This document shows, one piece after another, positions 51,701 to 62,130 of a DNA stretch of 64,000 bases. The notes beneath the pieces are model-generated. The model saw nothing but the letters and a program-made list of their open reading frames with translations, had not been told where the DNA came from and ran no database searches. The position numbers were made by a program, and so were the translations under genes. The stretch spans positions 248,001 to 312,000 of the forward strand of contig NW_003314388.1 of NCBI RefSeq assembly GCF_000143415.4. The letters are read 5' to 3'. The stretch is from Selaginella moellendorffii (taxonomy: Eukaryota; Streptophyta; Lycopodiopsida; Selaginellales; Selaginellaceae). Positions within the stretch are counted from its first letter, which is position 1. Every line of letters begins with the position of its first letter.

Positions 51701-53039
51701 GTTTCCGGATCCTAAAACATCGTCTGTAAGATCAGTATGCCAATATCGAGGCTTACCTCTTCGCGCTTGACTGAAGATGGTTCTTCCGGTACACTAACTT
51801 GCGGCTGAGAAACCTCTGGCGATTCTCTATCTGACGGATTCCCGTGAAGTTCTTGATGTTCATGGGACTCTTCGGACTGCTCCACTGTTTCCCTTGATTT
51901 CAATGCTTCCTCAGTCTCCACCGTACTGATCACCTTCTCGTTATCTAAATCCGCTTCCAATGATTGGTATCTTTCTTGCAGCGAATTTAACGAAACAATC
52001 TCCGCTCTACTTGCATCCAACTCTTCCGAGACTTGCTTTAGCGCTTCCCTCAGCTCGTGAACCTTTACACCATAAAGTCAGTTTACAAGCAAACACAATT
52101 GAACACAAATACCGTTGTAGCGCTGCGAGTAGCTTCTGCCTCCGCATTCTTAAGTGATTCTTTCAACAAATCTTTTTCCTTCTCATAACTATCCCTCATT
52201 TCAGCAAGCTCATCACATTGTGCAGAAGAAGGCTCCTGAATTAATAATCATGAGTCAAAGAGAACAAAAGAGCACAGCAACAACAAAAGTATTCTACCTC
52301 AGATGGAACAGTCTCATGCTCACTCGTATGATACGCACGGTAGTACTTTTGCAATGCATTTGGAACCCGGCCAGAGTCGTCGAGAACTTGGTCGTCAGCC
52401 TGTTTCATGATACTTGAGCATACACCAATTTAAACTCGATAAGCGTACCTCTTCACAAAAAGTCATAGCAGTCAATTTATAGCCCGCTGACACGAGATAA
52501 TCCTTCACAGCACCGTTCAAGTCCTTCCTTTCGTGCAATCCTATTTGATCCTGTGTACGAGAACTTATCGCTTGTGGAAGCTGATCGGAGTTGCTTTGAT
52601 CTGGAATATATACCCTTTAGGAGAAAGGGGGAAAATGTACGAGAAATAACCTTGAGAAGGATCTTGTGATCGCGCCTCCAGCTTCATCTGGAGCGTCTTC
52701 ACATCCTCTTGAGCGAGGCGGAGCTCGTATTCCAAGACCGCAACTCTCTCCAGAGCGGCGGCTTTCTCTTCCATAATCTTCTTCGAATCCGTCTCTGAGA
52801 CACAAGAGAGGTTTGAGCACGGCGAATGCAAGCTACCAGGACCCCTTACCCTGCAAATTCTGGACATGGAGCAGCTGATCCGATGGAAATACTGCCGGAT
52901 CTGCGAAGAACTGGCTCAATTTGCTCACCGCCTCGGAATCCTCCATTCCATTCTCGATGAGCTCGTGCAGGAGCTCAAAAGCCGAGAGGAGGTAGCGCTC
53001 CCGCAGGAGAAAATCCACGACGCCATCCACGATCTCCAT
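48796..53039 (-). CDS. LisH/HEAT-repeat protein, RELCH (KIAA1468) homolog
   Basis: Minus strand, many short introns. The start at 53039 (MEIVDGVVDFLLRERYLL) leads into a LisH motif (LLSAFELLHELIENG). A coiled coil follows (EEKAAALERVAVLEYELRLAQEDVK; further coils near 51900-52100). Long HEAT-type alpha-helical repeats come next (for example SLILSILEQLIEDPAPVVREAASTNLAKLLPLF). The C-terminus is Ser/Pro/Gln-rich, ending RTNFWRNDNAS. Animal RELCH links Rab11 recycling endosomes to cholesterol transfer; the plant relatives are uncharacterised as far as I know. The ATG lies only 38 bp after the stop codon of the upstream PPR gene on the same strand, so its 5' UTR and promoter must overlap PPR coding sequence. 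Confidence 0.85.
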
Positions 53040-53077
53040 AGCCAGCGCTTCCAAAGCCCTACCGCCAATGCAACTGG

Positions 53078-55075
53078 TCACGAGTTCGATTCCTTAGAAC
53101 CAAGCTTACTTCCTATCAACGCATTTTCTTCACAGCTCGTTGCGAGCAATACAAACGCGGCCGAATCTCTTCCATGCAAGCCGAGAATATGCCTCGTGCC
53201 AAAGGCCCCGTTCTCTATATCGTTGTGGCTCTTACAAGCCGAGAGGAAGCTCGTCCAATCCACCGCGTCTGGAACAAAAGGCATATTCACGAGGAGGTCC
53301 CGTGCGCTGTCCAGGTATCTTGCCCGTCCCAGCAAGCCCAGCATGCAGCCGTACAGTTGCTTGGTAGCTTGTACGGAGTAATCCACAGTCATTGATAGAA
53401 AGCACGGCCTCCCATTGGCCACGTCTCCCTTGTGAATGTAGGCGACTAGCAGTGACGTGAAACTGGCTTCGTCGGGCATAAACACTGTCTTGATTTCATC
53501 AAACACTTCTCTGGCTTCAAGCGCGTGCCCATTTTGGGCATATGCTGCGAGCATCGAGTTCCTTGATACAAGGTTTGCGTCTGGCATGGTATCTAGCAAT
53601 TTTCTTGCTTCATGGATGCAGCTATTCTTTGCAAATGCGGCCAACATGATGCTCCAAGAGAAAATATCCTTCACTAAGATCGAATCGAACATTCTTTTGA
53701 CTTCATACCAGTAGCCGTACGTGGTGTATCCCACAAGTACAGCATTCTCGGCAGCAGAGCATGGAACAGGAAGCATGGAAAGAAGATTCTTAGCTTCTTC
53801 GGTATATCCATGTTGAGCATACCCAGCTATAAGCCCAGACCACGCCACCGCATCGTGACATGGCATCGCATCAAACAGATGCCTTGCAGCTTCAAGATGC
53901 CCGGATTGAGAATATGCCGTTATCATTGACGTATAGCAGACGTGGTTCTTCTCCAACAAACTATCAAACATGGCCTTTGCTTTTGTCGTCGCGCCGCATT
54001 GGCCGTATGCAGCTATCATACAAGTCCACGAGAAAATATTCCACTGTGGCATCTCGTCAAACATCGCTCTCGCAAGATCAAGATGCCCGTTCTGGGCATA
54101 TCCCGCCAGCATAGAGCTGTAAGATACGAGATTCTGCTGTGGCATGGAATCAAAGACTTGTTTGGCCTGGTCAATGAGGCCATTCTGGACGTATGCGCAA
54201 AGTATGGAGCTCCACGACACAAGGTCGTGCTCTGGCATGAAATTAAACACCTGCTTTGCCTCACTCACGTATCCCGTGAACGAATATGCTGCCAACATGG
54301 CATTCCAACACACAAGATTCCTCTGTTCCATGCTATCAAAGATTTTCTTGGATTTCTCAACGTTCCCGGTGTGGGAATACGCAGTTAGTAAGGACGTCCA
54401 TGCAAAAACGTTCCACTCGGGCATCTCGTCAAAGATCCTCTTGGCATCTAAAACATATCCCGCTTGGGCGTATGAATCGAGCATGGACGACCAGCAAATC
54501 AAATCCCGTTGCGGAATATTCACAAAAATTTGCTTAGAGTACTCGAGATGCCCGCTTAAGGCATATGCGATTATCATAGAAGACCAAGAAACAAGAGTTT
54601 TTACTGGAAGTATGCGAAATAATTCTTTTGCCTCTTGCAAGAACCCATGCTTTGCATATCCCGAAATTACAGTGTTCCAGGAATGTGCATTAACAACCGG
54701 CAAAGAGTGGAGTAAATCTCTTGCCTTGTCCATATGCCCGGATCGGGCATATTCTTTAAGGATCACATTCCACGCCACTACATTATTCTCAGGCATGCTT
54801 TCCAGGAGGAGCTCCGCATCTGTGAGATGCCCGTTCCGAGTATATGCCGCCGCCATGAGCGCCCAAGAGAAGGAATCTTTGCAGACATTGGCATCAAAAA
54901 CTCGTCTCGCCCCTTCCACGCTGCCACACTTGCCGTACTTCTCTATTAGCTGGTTACAAAGAAAAGTGTCATTGCTAAGAAAGGGCTTTACGCGTTGGTA
55001 AAGATCGTTTAATTCGCGAATTGTCAGGGAGCTACTGAGCAAATCTATTCTAGCTCTCTTTCCGGACAATGGCAT
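53078..55075 (-). CDS. PLS-class PPR protein, intronless, no DYW domain
   Basis: A single 665-codon exon. From about residue 35 there are about 17 consecutive PPR motifs of S/P type with the pattern SW..M..AY...G....A..IF..MP.RN, such as ICWSSMLDSYAQAGYVLDA and FSWTCMIAAYGQCGATTKA. After the repeats there is a short E-like segment (YGCMLGLLGRARYLDSARDL, DAVDWTSFLSACKSH) and the protein ends. There is no DYW deaminase, so any RNA-editing role would need a partner. No clear targeting peptide is visible; organellar location is inferred from the family. It runs tail to head with the RELCH homolog (38 bp). Confidence 0.88.
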   Translation of the reverse strand: MPLSGKRARIDLLSSSLTIRELNDLYQRVKPFLSNDTFLCNQLIEKYGKCGSVEGARRVFDANVCKDSFSWALMAAAYTRNGHLTDAELLLESMPENNVVAWNVILKEYARSGHMDKARDLLHSLPVVNAHSWNTVISGYAKHGFLQEAKELFRILPVKTLVSWSSMIIAYALSGHLEYSKQIFVNIPQRDLICWSSMLDSYAQAGYVLDAKRIFDEMPEWNVFAWTSLLTAYSHTGNVEKSKKIFDSMEQRNLVCWNAMLAAYSFTGYVSEAKQVFNFMPEHDLVSWSSILCAYVQNGLIDQAKQVFDSMPQQNLVSYSSMLAGYAQNGHLDLARAMFDEMPQWNIFSWTCMIAAYGQCGATTKAKAMFDSLLEKNHVCYTSMITAYSQSGHLEAARHLFDAMPCHDAVAWSGLIAGYAQHGYTEEAKNLLSMLPVPCSAAENAVLVGYTTYGYWYEVKRMFDSILVKDIFSWSIMLAAFAKNSCIHEARKLLDTMPDANLVSRNSMLAAYAQNGHALEAREVFDEIKTVFMPDEASFTSLLVAYIHKGDVANGRPCFLSMTVDYSVQATKQLYGCMLGLLGRARYLDSARDLLVNMPFVPDAVDWTSFLSACKSHNDIENGAFGTRHILGLHGRDSAAFVLLATSCEENALIGSKLGSKESNS

Positions 55076-55126
55076 TGGTTTTCAAATTTTAGGGCTCCTC
55101 GCTAACTTATACCGTACTAGGTCAAA

Positions 55127-56076
55127 ATGCCTGGGCAGGCGATTCCTCCTCCGTGCTCCTTTCTCCAAGTCGGCCAGGTAAGCTCCTCCTGCTGCTAGAG
55201 CGATCTGATCGCCGCCTTGATCGCGCAGGCATTCACAGGGATCCAGAATGTGTCGAATTCGCAGAAGGAGGAAGCTTGGAAGGTCAATGTCCGCTTGCAA
55301 GGCTGCGATATCCAGCACGGCTACCTCTGCGGTAGCATGGAGGCTCTCAATGTTCCATCCGCAGAAACTCCAGTGAGTTCCAGCTTTGGGAAACTTTTTT
55401 CTTTCTTATGCTTATACTGATCCTCGCTCGCTGTTAAGGTTGTAACGTTTTGGGAGGGCCAAATTGTAGACAATCGAAACTACACTTTCTTCACTGGCCA
55501 GTGGGACGCAAGGTAAGTGGTTTCGGAGAGTAAGTCACAGTAATCGATCGATCTTGTTTCGTTGTTTTTCCAGTCCAGACACGGATGTCAAGCACTGGTC
55601 GAAGTTTTCATCCTTTTTACCACTCTCGGTTCGTTGTTCTTCGTACTTACACGCATTCTTTCTTCCTAACGCTCTTTAGAACAGGATACCGTGGAAAGAG
55701 ACGGAGGCAGATCTCTTGATCTCGCAACTTACCCATCCATTTTCATGGCAAGTACCCCATTTCCCTTGTGAAAATGAGTTCTGGGCTTGAAGTTTCTCAT
55801 GGACTTCACAGAGGTGGAAAGAAAAGTTCTTCGTCAATGTTGGTGCCGACTGCGGCTTGACAATAGCCGGCTTTTACTACGTTTGCTTCTCCCGCAACAA
55901 TGGCGCCGTCCAAGGCTTCTACTACGATCCAAACAGCAGGTTTCTATCCAGTGTTTTAGCTCTTTCGATCTGTCCTAACTCGATCGATCCATTGCAGTCC
56001 TTTCCAAAAGCTCGATCTCAAGGCAACGAACGAGGGCCGGGCCGGAGCAAGCTTCGCGAGTTATCAGTTCCAGTGA
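55127..56076 (+). CDS. GID4/Vid24-type substrate receptor of the GID/CTLH E3 ligase
   Basis: Seven exons: 55127-55177, 55229-55372, 55439-55512, 55574-55628, 55680-55752, 55812-55939 and 55998-56076. The ~200-aa product follows the family along its length: PGQAIPPPCSFLQVGQ, FTGIQNVSNSQKEEAWKVNV, QGCDIQHGYLCGSMEALNVP, VVTFWEGQIVDNRNYTFFTG, DVKHWSKF, RWKEKFFVNVGADCGLTIAG, FYYVCFSRNNGAVQGFYYDP and SPFQKLDLKATNEGRAG. GID4 is a beta-barrel that recognises N-terminal Pro degrons and recruits targets to the GID/CTLH ubiquitin ligase. All parts of the pocket region appear intact. The gene is divergent from the PPR gene, with only 51 bp between the start codons, so the promoter must be very compact. 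Confidence 0.93.
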
Positions 56077-56657
56077 AACGAAGCTTGCAAATCATCCATC
56101 GGTGTTATAAGTATGCATGTAAAGGTAGCCATCTCTCTCACAAACGAAACAAAAATAACTTGTATGGTTTCTTTGATGACAAAAAGTGTGTGTAGTGTCA
56201 CAGCCCAGGGAGGGACGGACGAATGACATCACGCGTAAGATCCAAGGCATCTTTTAGTGGACAAGGAGATCATGTAACCATGTTAATGACGCGAGGCGGT
56301 ACGGCCCAAGCCTAGCCGTTCCTAAGCGCTCCCATGCAAATCCGCTAGGGGAAAAAGGCAGTAATGGCTGGGTGCCAGCAAACAGCTGGCGTGATGATCT
56401 GCGTTGATTTACCCGCGTGGTACGGACGCTGCCCCTCCGGTGACGTGGCGCGATCCTGGCCGTGGCGCGCGTGTAACCACAGGTAGCGTGGTAGATCTGT
56501 AACAGCTGGACGCTTTAACGGCTGAGATGATGCTCTCTTGGTGTTCCAAAACCCATCGTGTCTTTCTCATACCAAGAGAACGCGACGGAGGGCAAGATAT
56601 TATGCTTCCTTGCTGCTCAAGGCGCGCCGCGAGCTCGATCGATCGATCGATGTGGCA
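56077..56657. other. GID4 3' flank and FLA promoter region
   Basis: No gene. It contains GC-rich promoter-like sequence (56290-56460) and GATC-rich sequence just before the FLA start (56636-56652, GATCGATCGATCGATG). Confidence 0.5.
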
Positions 56658-58010
56658 ATGAGGACGATTCATCTGCATTTTCTTTGCGCCGTGGCCGCGA
56701 TCTTGGCGATTCACAATGCGCGATCGATAGGCGCCGCGGCTTCGGTGGATCATCCTCCAGCGCCATCCTCCGGCGCAGGTAATGTGGCTTCGAAGTCTGT
56801 TCTTGCGGCGCTCCTGGAATCGCCGGCCACGGAGATGATGGAGCTCGTGGAGCAGGCAGGGATGCTGGAGGCGCTGGAATTGGCCGCGGATCGCCATAAT
56901 CTCACGATCTTTGCGCCCAGGGACGAGTTCTTGGAGCTCCATTTCGATGCCGACTTCCGGAGGTTCCTCTTGCTGCCAGGAAACGTGAGATTTCTCCAGG
57001 AGCTCGTCATGTTCCACGTCTTGCCGATCAGGATCACGGCGTCGCAGTGGCGCAGCGGCAGATTCCAGAGCCTGTCTGGCAGCCGGGACGAGGTCCTGTT
57101 GCATTGGGACAAGAAGCAGCGCCTGGCGGTGGATCGCTCGACGGTGGACTGGCCGGACATGATCGTGAGGAGCGACGGCGTGGTGCACAGAATCGACGGA
57201 TTGCTCGTCCCCAAATCGGTCCAGGACGCCTACTCGGCAGCAAGAATCTCCTCCTCGGCGGTTCTTCCCCAAGCCGCTCCATCTCTTTCCGGGGAATCTT
57301 TCGGCACCAAGGCGGAGGCGAAGCTCTTCCATGTCACATTCCCAGTGATCGACGATCTCATCGGCTCGGCTCCGGCGCCAGCGCCATCGCCCTCAAGATT
57401 CTCCGCCGACGGCCATGGCAGAGTCCAGGATTTCATCGCGGCGCTGGTGTCCTTCGGCGGCTACGGCGAGATCGCAGACCTCCTCGTCAATCTCACCTCC
57501 CTGTCCGTGGAAATCGCTAACCTCGTCAACGAAGGGCACGCGCTCACGGTCCTGGCGCCGGGCGATCGCGCCGTCGCGCGCCTGGCAGCGGAGCACCTGG
57601 GGGCGATCGAATCCATCCTCGCCTATCACATCGTCGCCGAGTACCAGACCGAGGAGAGCCTCTACACCCTCGCCAAGCGGCACGACAGGGTGGTGCTCAG
57701 CACGCTCCACGAGCCTCCATTCAACCGGCTGGTGGCGAGGGAGATCGATGGCACGGTGGAGTTTGGCAGTGGCAACGATCTCGCCTCCTCCTCCAATTCC
57801 TCGCGCTCGAGCACCGGGCTTTTGATGGATCCCAACATCTACACAGACGGGCGGATCTCCGTGCAAGGCATCAACGCTGTGTTGATTCCACCTCGAGGCC
57901 GAGATGCTTCCAACGAGGAGAGCTCCCCGCCCACTCCTTCGCCGCTGGCGGGCTTTAAAGACAACAAGCCACCACGCAAGCTGTTCCAAATGTTCTTTCG
58001 CGGGATTTAA
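56658..58010 (+). CDS. Fasciclin-like (arabinogalactan) protein with two FAS1 domains
   Basis: Intronless, about 450 aa from the ATG at 56658. That start is chosen because it begins a clear secretion signal (HLHFLCAVAAILAIHNARS); the in-frame ATG at 56538 adds 40 Arg-rich residues that would bury the signal. A Pro/Ala stretch (DHPPAPSSGAG) leads into FAS1 domain 1, with the H1 box LTIFAPRDEF and the H2-like VMFHVLPIRI. A second Pro/Ala/Ser linker (APAPAPSPS) suits arabinogalactan glycosylation. FAS1 domain 2 contains LTVLAPGDRA and LAYHIVAEY. The C-terminus is basic and Pro-rich (PPTPSPLAG) without a GPI signal, like the larger FLA15-18-type proteins. Expected location is the cell wall/apoplast. 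Confidence 0.9.
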   Translation: MRTIHLHFLCAVAAILAIHNARSIGAAASVDHPPAPSSGAGNVASKSVLAALLESPATEMMELVEQAGMLEALELAADRHNLTIFAPRDEFLELHFDADFRRFLLLPGNVRFLQELVMFHVLPIRITASQWRSGRFQSLSGSRDEVLLHWDKKQRLAVDRSTVDWPDMIVRSDGVVHRIDGLLVPKSVQDAYSAARISSSAVLPQAAPSLSGESFGTKAEAKLFHVTFPVIDDLIGSAPAPAPSPSRFSADGHGRVQDFIAALVSFGGYGEIADLLVNLTSLSVEIANLVNEGHALTVLAPGDRAVARLAAEHLGAIESILAYHIVAEYQTEESLYTLAKRHDRVVLSTLHEPPFNRLVAREIDGTVEFGSGNDLASSSNSSRSSTGLLMDPNIYTDGRISVQGINAVLIPPRGRDASNEESSPPTPSPLAGFKDNKPPRKLFQMFFRGI

Positions 58011-58560
58011 GTCGTCGCAGCAGCGCTCCACTCTCAACTTTGAATGCATCGCAGCAGCTGGGTTGACAAAAGTACAAAGGATCGTCGTCACTCACTAGTT
58101 CTTCCTCGCGAACGATCGTTTTCGTCCCTTCTCTCTCTCTCTCTTCTAACCATTTTGTATGTCTCTCTTTGGTGGCGCAGCTCTTTCATTGCTCGAAATT
58201 ACACAAATGTTGCTTCCACTGTTGGTGGTAAAAAACAAAATTGCAATGGAAATTCGAAAAGAAAAAACATGCCACTAGTATTAACCACCCAGATGCATCT
58301 ATGGCGTGACATCATCAGGGTCAGGGTCAGTAGTTTACAAGATTCCATAAGCATTTAAATCCATTTAAATCCATCCAGGTACAATCCGCTTTTCCTCACT
58401 GCTTTGAATTACTTTTACTTCTTTACAATATGCCATGATCTTCACAACATGTGTTGCAACCAAAAATCAGTGGGCATTGTCTGTGCTGTACACCGCCACA
58501 AAAAAGGTTGACATTAACAAATCCACCCATCTTAGAAAAAAAAATTGTAAGAGGAGAATG
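58011..58560. other. Intergenic between convergent FLA and PPR genes
   Basis: 3' UTR-type sequence with a CT run (58131-58146) and a short direct repeat CATTTAAATC at 58352-58372. No gene seen. Confidence 0.5.
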
Positions 58561-61035
58561 TCAGGAGCTACTTTTAGATGAATAGATCTCTGCCAGGAGC
58601 ACATAGTTGGATGATTCCTGGGGACAGGCCCCTAAAGCGGATCTCGCGGCATCCTCCCCTCTTCCAGCGTCATCCTGGACTTTACACCCGCCCAAGAGTG
58701 TCTTCCACGCCAAGGCATCACACTCAAACGGCATCGTTCGTATGAGCTCCCTGGCCATCTCCAGATCCCCGGCCCTGCTCAGCAGATCAATCATACAGTG
58801 GTAATGGTCGCGGATTGGATCAATCCCGTAGTCGCCCATCATCTGGAAGTACCGCCACCCCCTCTCGAGAAGACCCGAGTGGCTGCACACAGACAGCACG
58901 CTCATGAACGTCACCGCGTCGGGTTCGAGTCCCAGCAGCCCAATGTAGCGCGCGAGCTCCAGCGCAAAACTGCCATGCCCCTTGTGGGCATATGCTGCGA
59001 CGAGAGCGTTCCACGACACAATATTCCTCTCGGGCATTCTGTCGAAGACCCGGCTTGCGTCGCGCAACAGGCCGCTTGCTCCGTACGCCGCCACGAGGGC
59101 GTTCCACGACACGGTAGTACGGTGGGATATGCCGTCAAACGATGCCTTTGACTGGGGGATATGCCCGTGTTGGGCATAGAGCGTCACCATGAGGCTGGCG
59201 AGGATGGAGTCGTGCTCGGGCAGCCGGTGCGCGAAAATGGCGTGGGCCTCTTCGAAGTGGCCGCGGTGGGCGTAGGCGGCGATGAGAGCCGTCCAGGGCT
59301 TGAGCTCCACCCATGGCACCGAGAATTCGAGCAGCACTCGCGCGGGTTCCAGCTCGCCATTCTCCGCAAGGCCTGTGATCAGCGCATTCCACGATCCGGC
59401 GTTGCGTTCTTGCAATCCATCGAAGATCACACGAGCCTGGGCGATCTCGCCGCGCTCCAGCAATGCGGCGATCATCGTGTTGCCCGCGACGGCGTCGAAT
59501 CGCGGGAGGTTGTGGTAGATCTTCTTCGCCTCGTCGAGATGCCCGTGTTGGGCATAGGCCTGGAGTATCGTCGTCCACGACACGGCGTTCCTCGCGGGCA
59601 TGGCCTGGAAGAGGTGCGTTGCCCGGTGGAGATCTCCGGCGGCGGAGTGCGCCGCCACCATCACCGTCCACGACACGATGTTCCTCTGTGGCATCCGATC
59701 GAAGAGCTGCTGCGCCTCCTCCAGCTGCCCATTTGCCGCGCACCCCTGGATCATCGCGTTCCAGGTCACGATGCTCCTTCTGGTCGATCGATCGAAGAGG
59801 GCCCTGGCCTGGCGGAGGTAGCCGAGGTCGCCATAGGCGGCGATGAGGGCGCTGCTATCAATCCCTCCCGCGCTCGCGCTCGCCGCATCAAACAGCGCCT
59901 TGGCGGCCTCGATCTCCCCCTTCTCGGCGACACTGGAGAGAATGCTGCTCCAGGAGATGGAATCCCTCTCGGGCATGGCGTCGAATGTGATCTTCGCCTC
60001 GCAGAGATGGTGCCCCGACTGGGCGTACGCCGTGAGCATCGAGTTCCAGGACACGAGATCCCTGAGCGGCATCGCAACGAAGATCGCATTGGCAGCCTCT
60101 GGCGATTCGTGTGAGCGCGCCGTGATCATGACATTCCAGGAGACGATATCACGCTGGGGAAGAGCGCTAAAAATCCTCTTCGATTCCTCCAGATGCCCTT
60201 CCTCGGCATATGCTTGAAGCATAGAGTTCCATGATACCAGATTCCACTCCGGCATCGTGTTGAATATTCTCGCCGCGTTCCATATGTTTCCGTTGTGTGT
60301 GTACGCCTGTATCATAGCCGTCCACGTCACCACGTTGCGTTCCGGCATGGATGTGAAGAGATCTTCACACTTCTCCATTTCCCCAAGCTGGGCATATACC
60401 GGAATCATGCACGTCCACGACACTACGTTACGATCTGGCATGGAATGAAAAAGATTCCTTGATTCGTCAAATCTTCCAACCTCAATGTAGGCTTGGATCA
60501 TTGTATTCCATGTCACAACTCCTCTCGCAATCCCTCGATCTTCCATATCGGCAAACATTTTCCTCGCTAGATCAAGTTGCCCGTTCGCGGCATATGCGGT
60601 GATCATGGAATTCCACGAGACGAGGTTCTTCTCCGGCATTCGATCGAACAGATGCTTCGCCTGGTTGAGAATGCCGATCTGTGCGTAGGCCGTGACCATC
60701 ACGGTCCATGAGACTACATCGGCGCGGCGATTGGATTCCATCTCATGGAAGAGCTGCCTCGCGCAATCGATCCGCCCATTGTGCACGTAGGCCTGGAGCA
60801 TGAGATTCCACGAGTAGCGATTTCGATCCGGGATGGCATCGAAGACCCTCCGCGCGCTGTCGATGCTGCCGCACTTGCCATACATCCGGATGAGGAGATT
60901 GTGGAGGAATTTATCGCGGCTGTGGAGCGCGCTGCTGGCAATGAAAGAGTGTAAATTCCTGCCGCGGGAGAGATCCCTTGCGCTGGCGCACTGCTTCAGG
61001 GCATCGGCGAGCTCCTCGACGGTGCTGGGATTCAT
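58561..61035 (-). CDS. PLS-class PPR protein, intronless, E-type C-terminus
   Basis: A single 824-codon exon starting MNPSTVEELADALKQCASAR. More than 20 PPR motifs follow one another (NRYSWNLMLQAYVHNGRIDC, VSWTVMVTAYAQIGILNQA, VTWTAMIQAYTHNGNIW and so on). An E-type region comes next (DHYHCMIDLLSRAGDLEMA, CDALAWKTLLGGCKVQDD) and the protein stops at SSNYVLLAEIYSSKSSS, just where E+/DYW would begin. It is a likely organelle RNA-binding/editing specificity factor lacking its own deaminase. It is divergent from the eL27 gene (137 bp between start codons). Confidence 0.9.
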   Translation of the reverse strand: MNPSTVEELADALKQCASARDLSRGRNLHSFIASSALHSRDKFLHNLLIRMYGKCGSIDSARRVFDAIPDRNRYSWNLMLQAYVHNGRIDCARQLFHEMESNRRADVVSWTVMVTAYAQIGILNQAKHLFDRMPEKNLVSWNSMITAYAANGQLDLARKMFADMEDRGIARGVVTWNTMIQAYIEVGRFDESRNLFHSMPDRNVVSWTCMIPVYAQLGEMEKCEDLFTSMPERNVVTWTAMIQAYTHNGNIWNAARIFNTMPEWNLVSWNSMLQAYAEEGHLEESKRIFSALPQRDIVSWNVMITARSHESPEAANAIFVAMPLRDLVSWNSMLTAYAQSGHHLCEAKITFDAMPERDSISWSSILSSVAEKGEIEAAKALFDAASASAGGIDSSALIAAYGDLGYLRQARALFDRSTRRSIVTWNAMIQGCAANGQLEEAQQLFDRMPQRNIVSWTVMVAAHSAAGDLHRATHLFQAMPARNAVSWTTILQAYAQHGHLDEAKKIYHNLPRFDAVAGNTMIAALLERGEIAQARVIFDGLQERNAGSWNALITGLAENGELEPARVLLEFSVPWVELKPWTALIAAYAHRGHFEEAHAIFAHRLPEHDSILASLMVTLYAQHGHIPQSKASFDGISHRTTVSWNALVAAYGASGLLRDASRVFDRMPERNIVSWNALVAAYAHKGHGSFALELARYIGLLGLEPDAVTFMSVLSVCSHSGLLERGWRYFQMMGDYGIDPIRDHYHCMIDLLSRAGDLEMARELIRTMPFECDALAWKTLLGGCKVQDDAGRGEDAARSALGACPQESSNYVLLAEIYSSKSSS

Positions 61036-61172
61036 GCGCGGCGTTGGCGGGAAGAAGAAGCATATTCCCTTGAAACATTCTCTTTTGTTTAAGCTGGAAT
61101 CGAACCCTGTCCGAGTTCTAGGGTTCTTGTAGAGCTTAGGGTTTAGGGGCGGCGCGGCGGAGGCACGGCACG
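61036..61172. promoter_or_regulatory. Divergent promoter, PPR / eL27, with telo-box
   Basis: 137 bp between start codons. It contains TTAGGGTTTAGG at 61137-61148 and CTAGGGTTC near 61121, which are telo-box (AAACCCTAA) type elements common before plant ribosomal-protein genes. No TATA box is obvious. Confidence 0.7.
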
Positions 61173-61764
61173 ATGGTGAAGTTTCTCAAGGCGAACAAGG
61201 TCGTGGTGATGCTCCAGGGCCGCTACGCCGGGCGCAAGGCGGTCATAGTGAAGAACTTCGACGAGGGCGGCGCTCGCCCCTATGGCCACGCATTGGTCGC
61301 CGGGATCTCGAAGTACCCGAGAAAGGTATGCGCTTGGAGCTGCGGCATTTCCAATCTGGAGGGCATTTTCTTCAATCTGGATTCTCGCAGGTGATCAGGA
61401 AATTGTCGCAGAAGAAGATCGCCAAGAGGTGCCGATTGAAACCCTTTGTCAAGCTCGTGAACTACAACCACATGATGCCGACGAGGTGAGAGCTCGACTT
61501 TGTTTTTCTTTGTGGTTCTTGTTCTAAATTTCTTTGTTTCATTTAGGTACACCCTCGATGTGGATCTCAAGAACGTTGTCACGTCCGAGAAGCTTGACAC
61601 CGATGCCAAGAAGAAGGCCACTCGCAAGGTAAATCTCTCTCCCTTTTCTCGCTTTCTCTGTGGCTAACTCTCGGGCTGGAAACAAACAGGAAGTCAAGGA
61701 GCTTTTCGAGGAGAGATTCAAAACCGGCAAGAACAAATGGTTCTTCACAAAGCTCCGGTTCTAG
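61173..61764 (+). CDS. RPL27: 60S ribosomal protein eL27
   Basis: Four exons: 61173-61325, 61391-61485, 61547-61628 and 61691-61764, giving about 134 aa, the normal length. It starts [20 protein letters not shown] and contains [11 protein letters not shown], a KOW-like segment, [31 protein letters not shown] and the ending [10 protein letters not shown]. It is a structural protein of the large cytosolic ribosomal subunit. All residues look intact. Confidence 0.96.
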
Positions 61765-61876
61765 ACCCTGTTCTTCTTTCGCAGCTGAGACTAATGGTAA
61801 ACTACGACGCCTTTCTTCTTTTCGGAGGTTTTCCTTTGAATTTTGCAATCAAAATTACAAGCAAGAGATACATTCG

Positions 61877-62130
61877 CTAAGGATAATCGAATGTCAGCGG
61901 CGAATGGTTGCAAATCGTATAGTTGGGATCGAAAAAGTTTGGCTTGGTTGGTGCGAGGCGATCCATGAGCTCCATCAACTCGGGAGGCCGGCCCACAAGC
62001 GAGGCATAGTGCATGGCAAGCGAGTATCGTCCCTCCATGGTGTAGTATATCGCGTGTCTACTCATCTCGTCCCTCCATAACTTCTGAGGATCATTTTCAA
62101 ACTCGTGCCCGGGCTTTCAGGGGACGGGGC
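61877..62130 (-). CDS. Possible C-terminal exon of an unrecognised gene
   Basis: A minus-strand frame with an acceptor-like CCTGAAAG at its upper end reads PGHEFENDPQKLWRDEMSRH and continues through YTMEGRYSLAMHYASLVGRP to NYTICNHSPLTFDYP and a stop. The composition is protein-like, but I recognise no family and cannot find the upstream exons with confidence. Confidence 0.3.

Noticed and set aside
53040-53081. Extended RELCH start at 53081, overlapping the PPR stop
   Set aside because: The codon there is GTG on the minus strand. The first ATG is at 53039 and begins the LisH region directly.
56538-56657. Upstream in-frame ATG for the fasciclin-like protein
   Set aside because: It would add 40 Arg-rich residues in front of a clear secretion signal; the ATG at 56658 is preferred.
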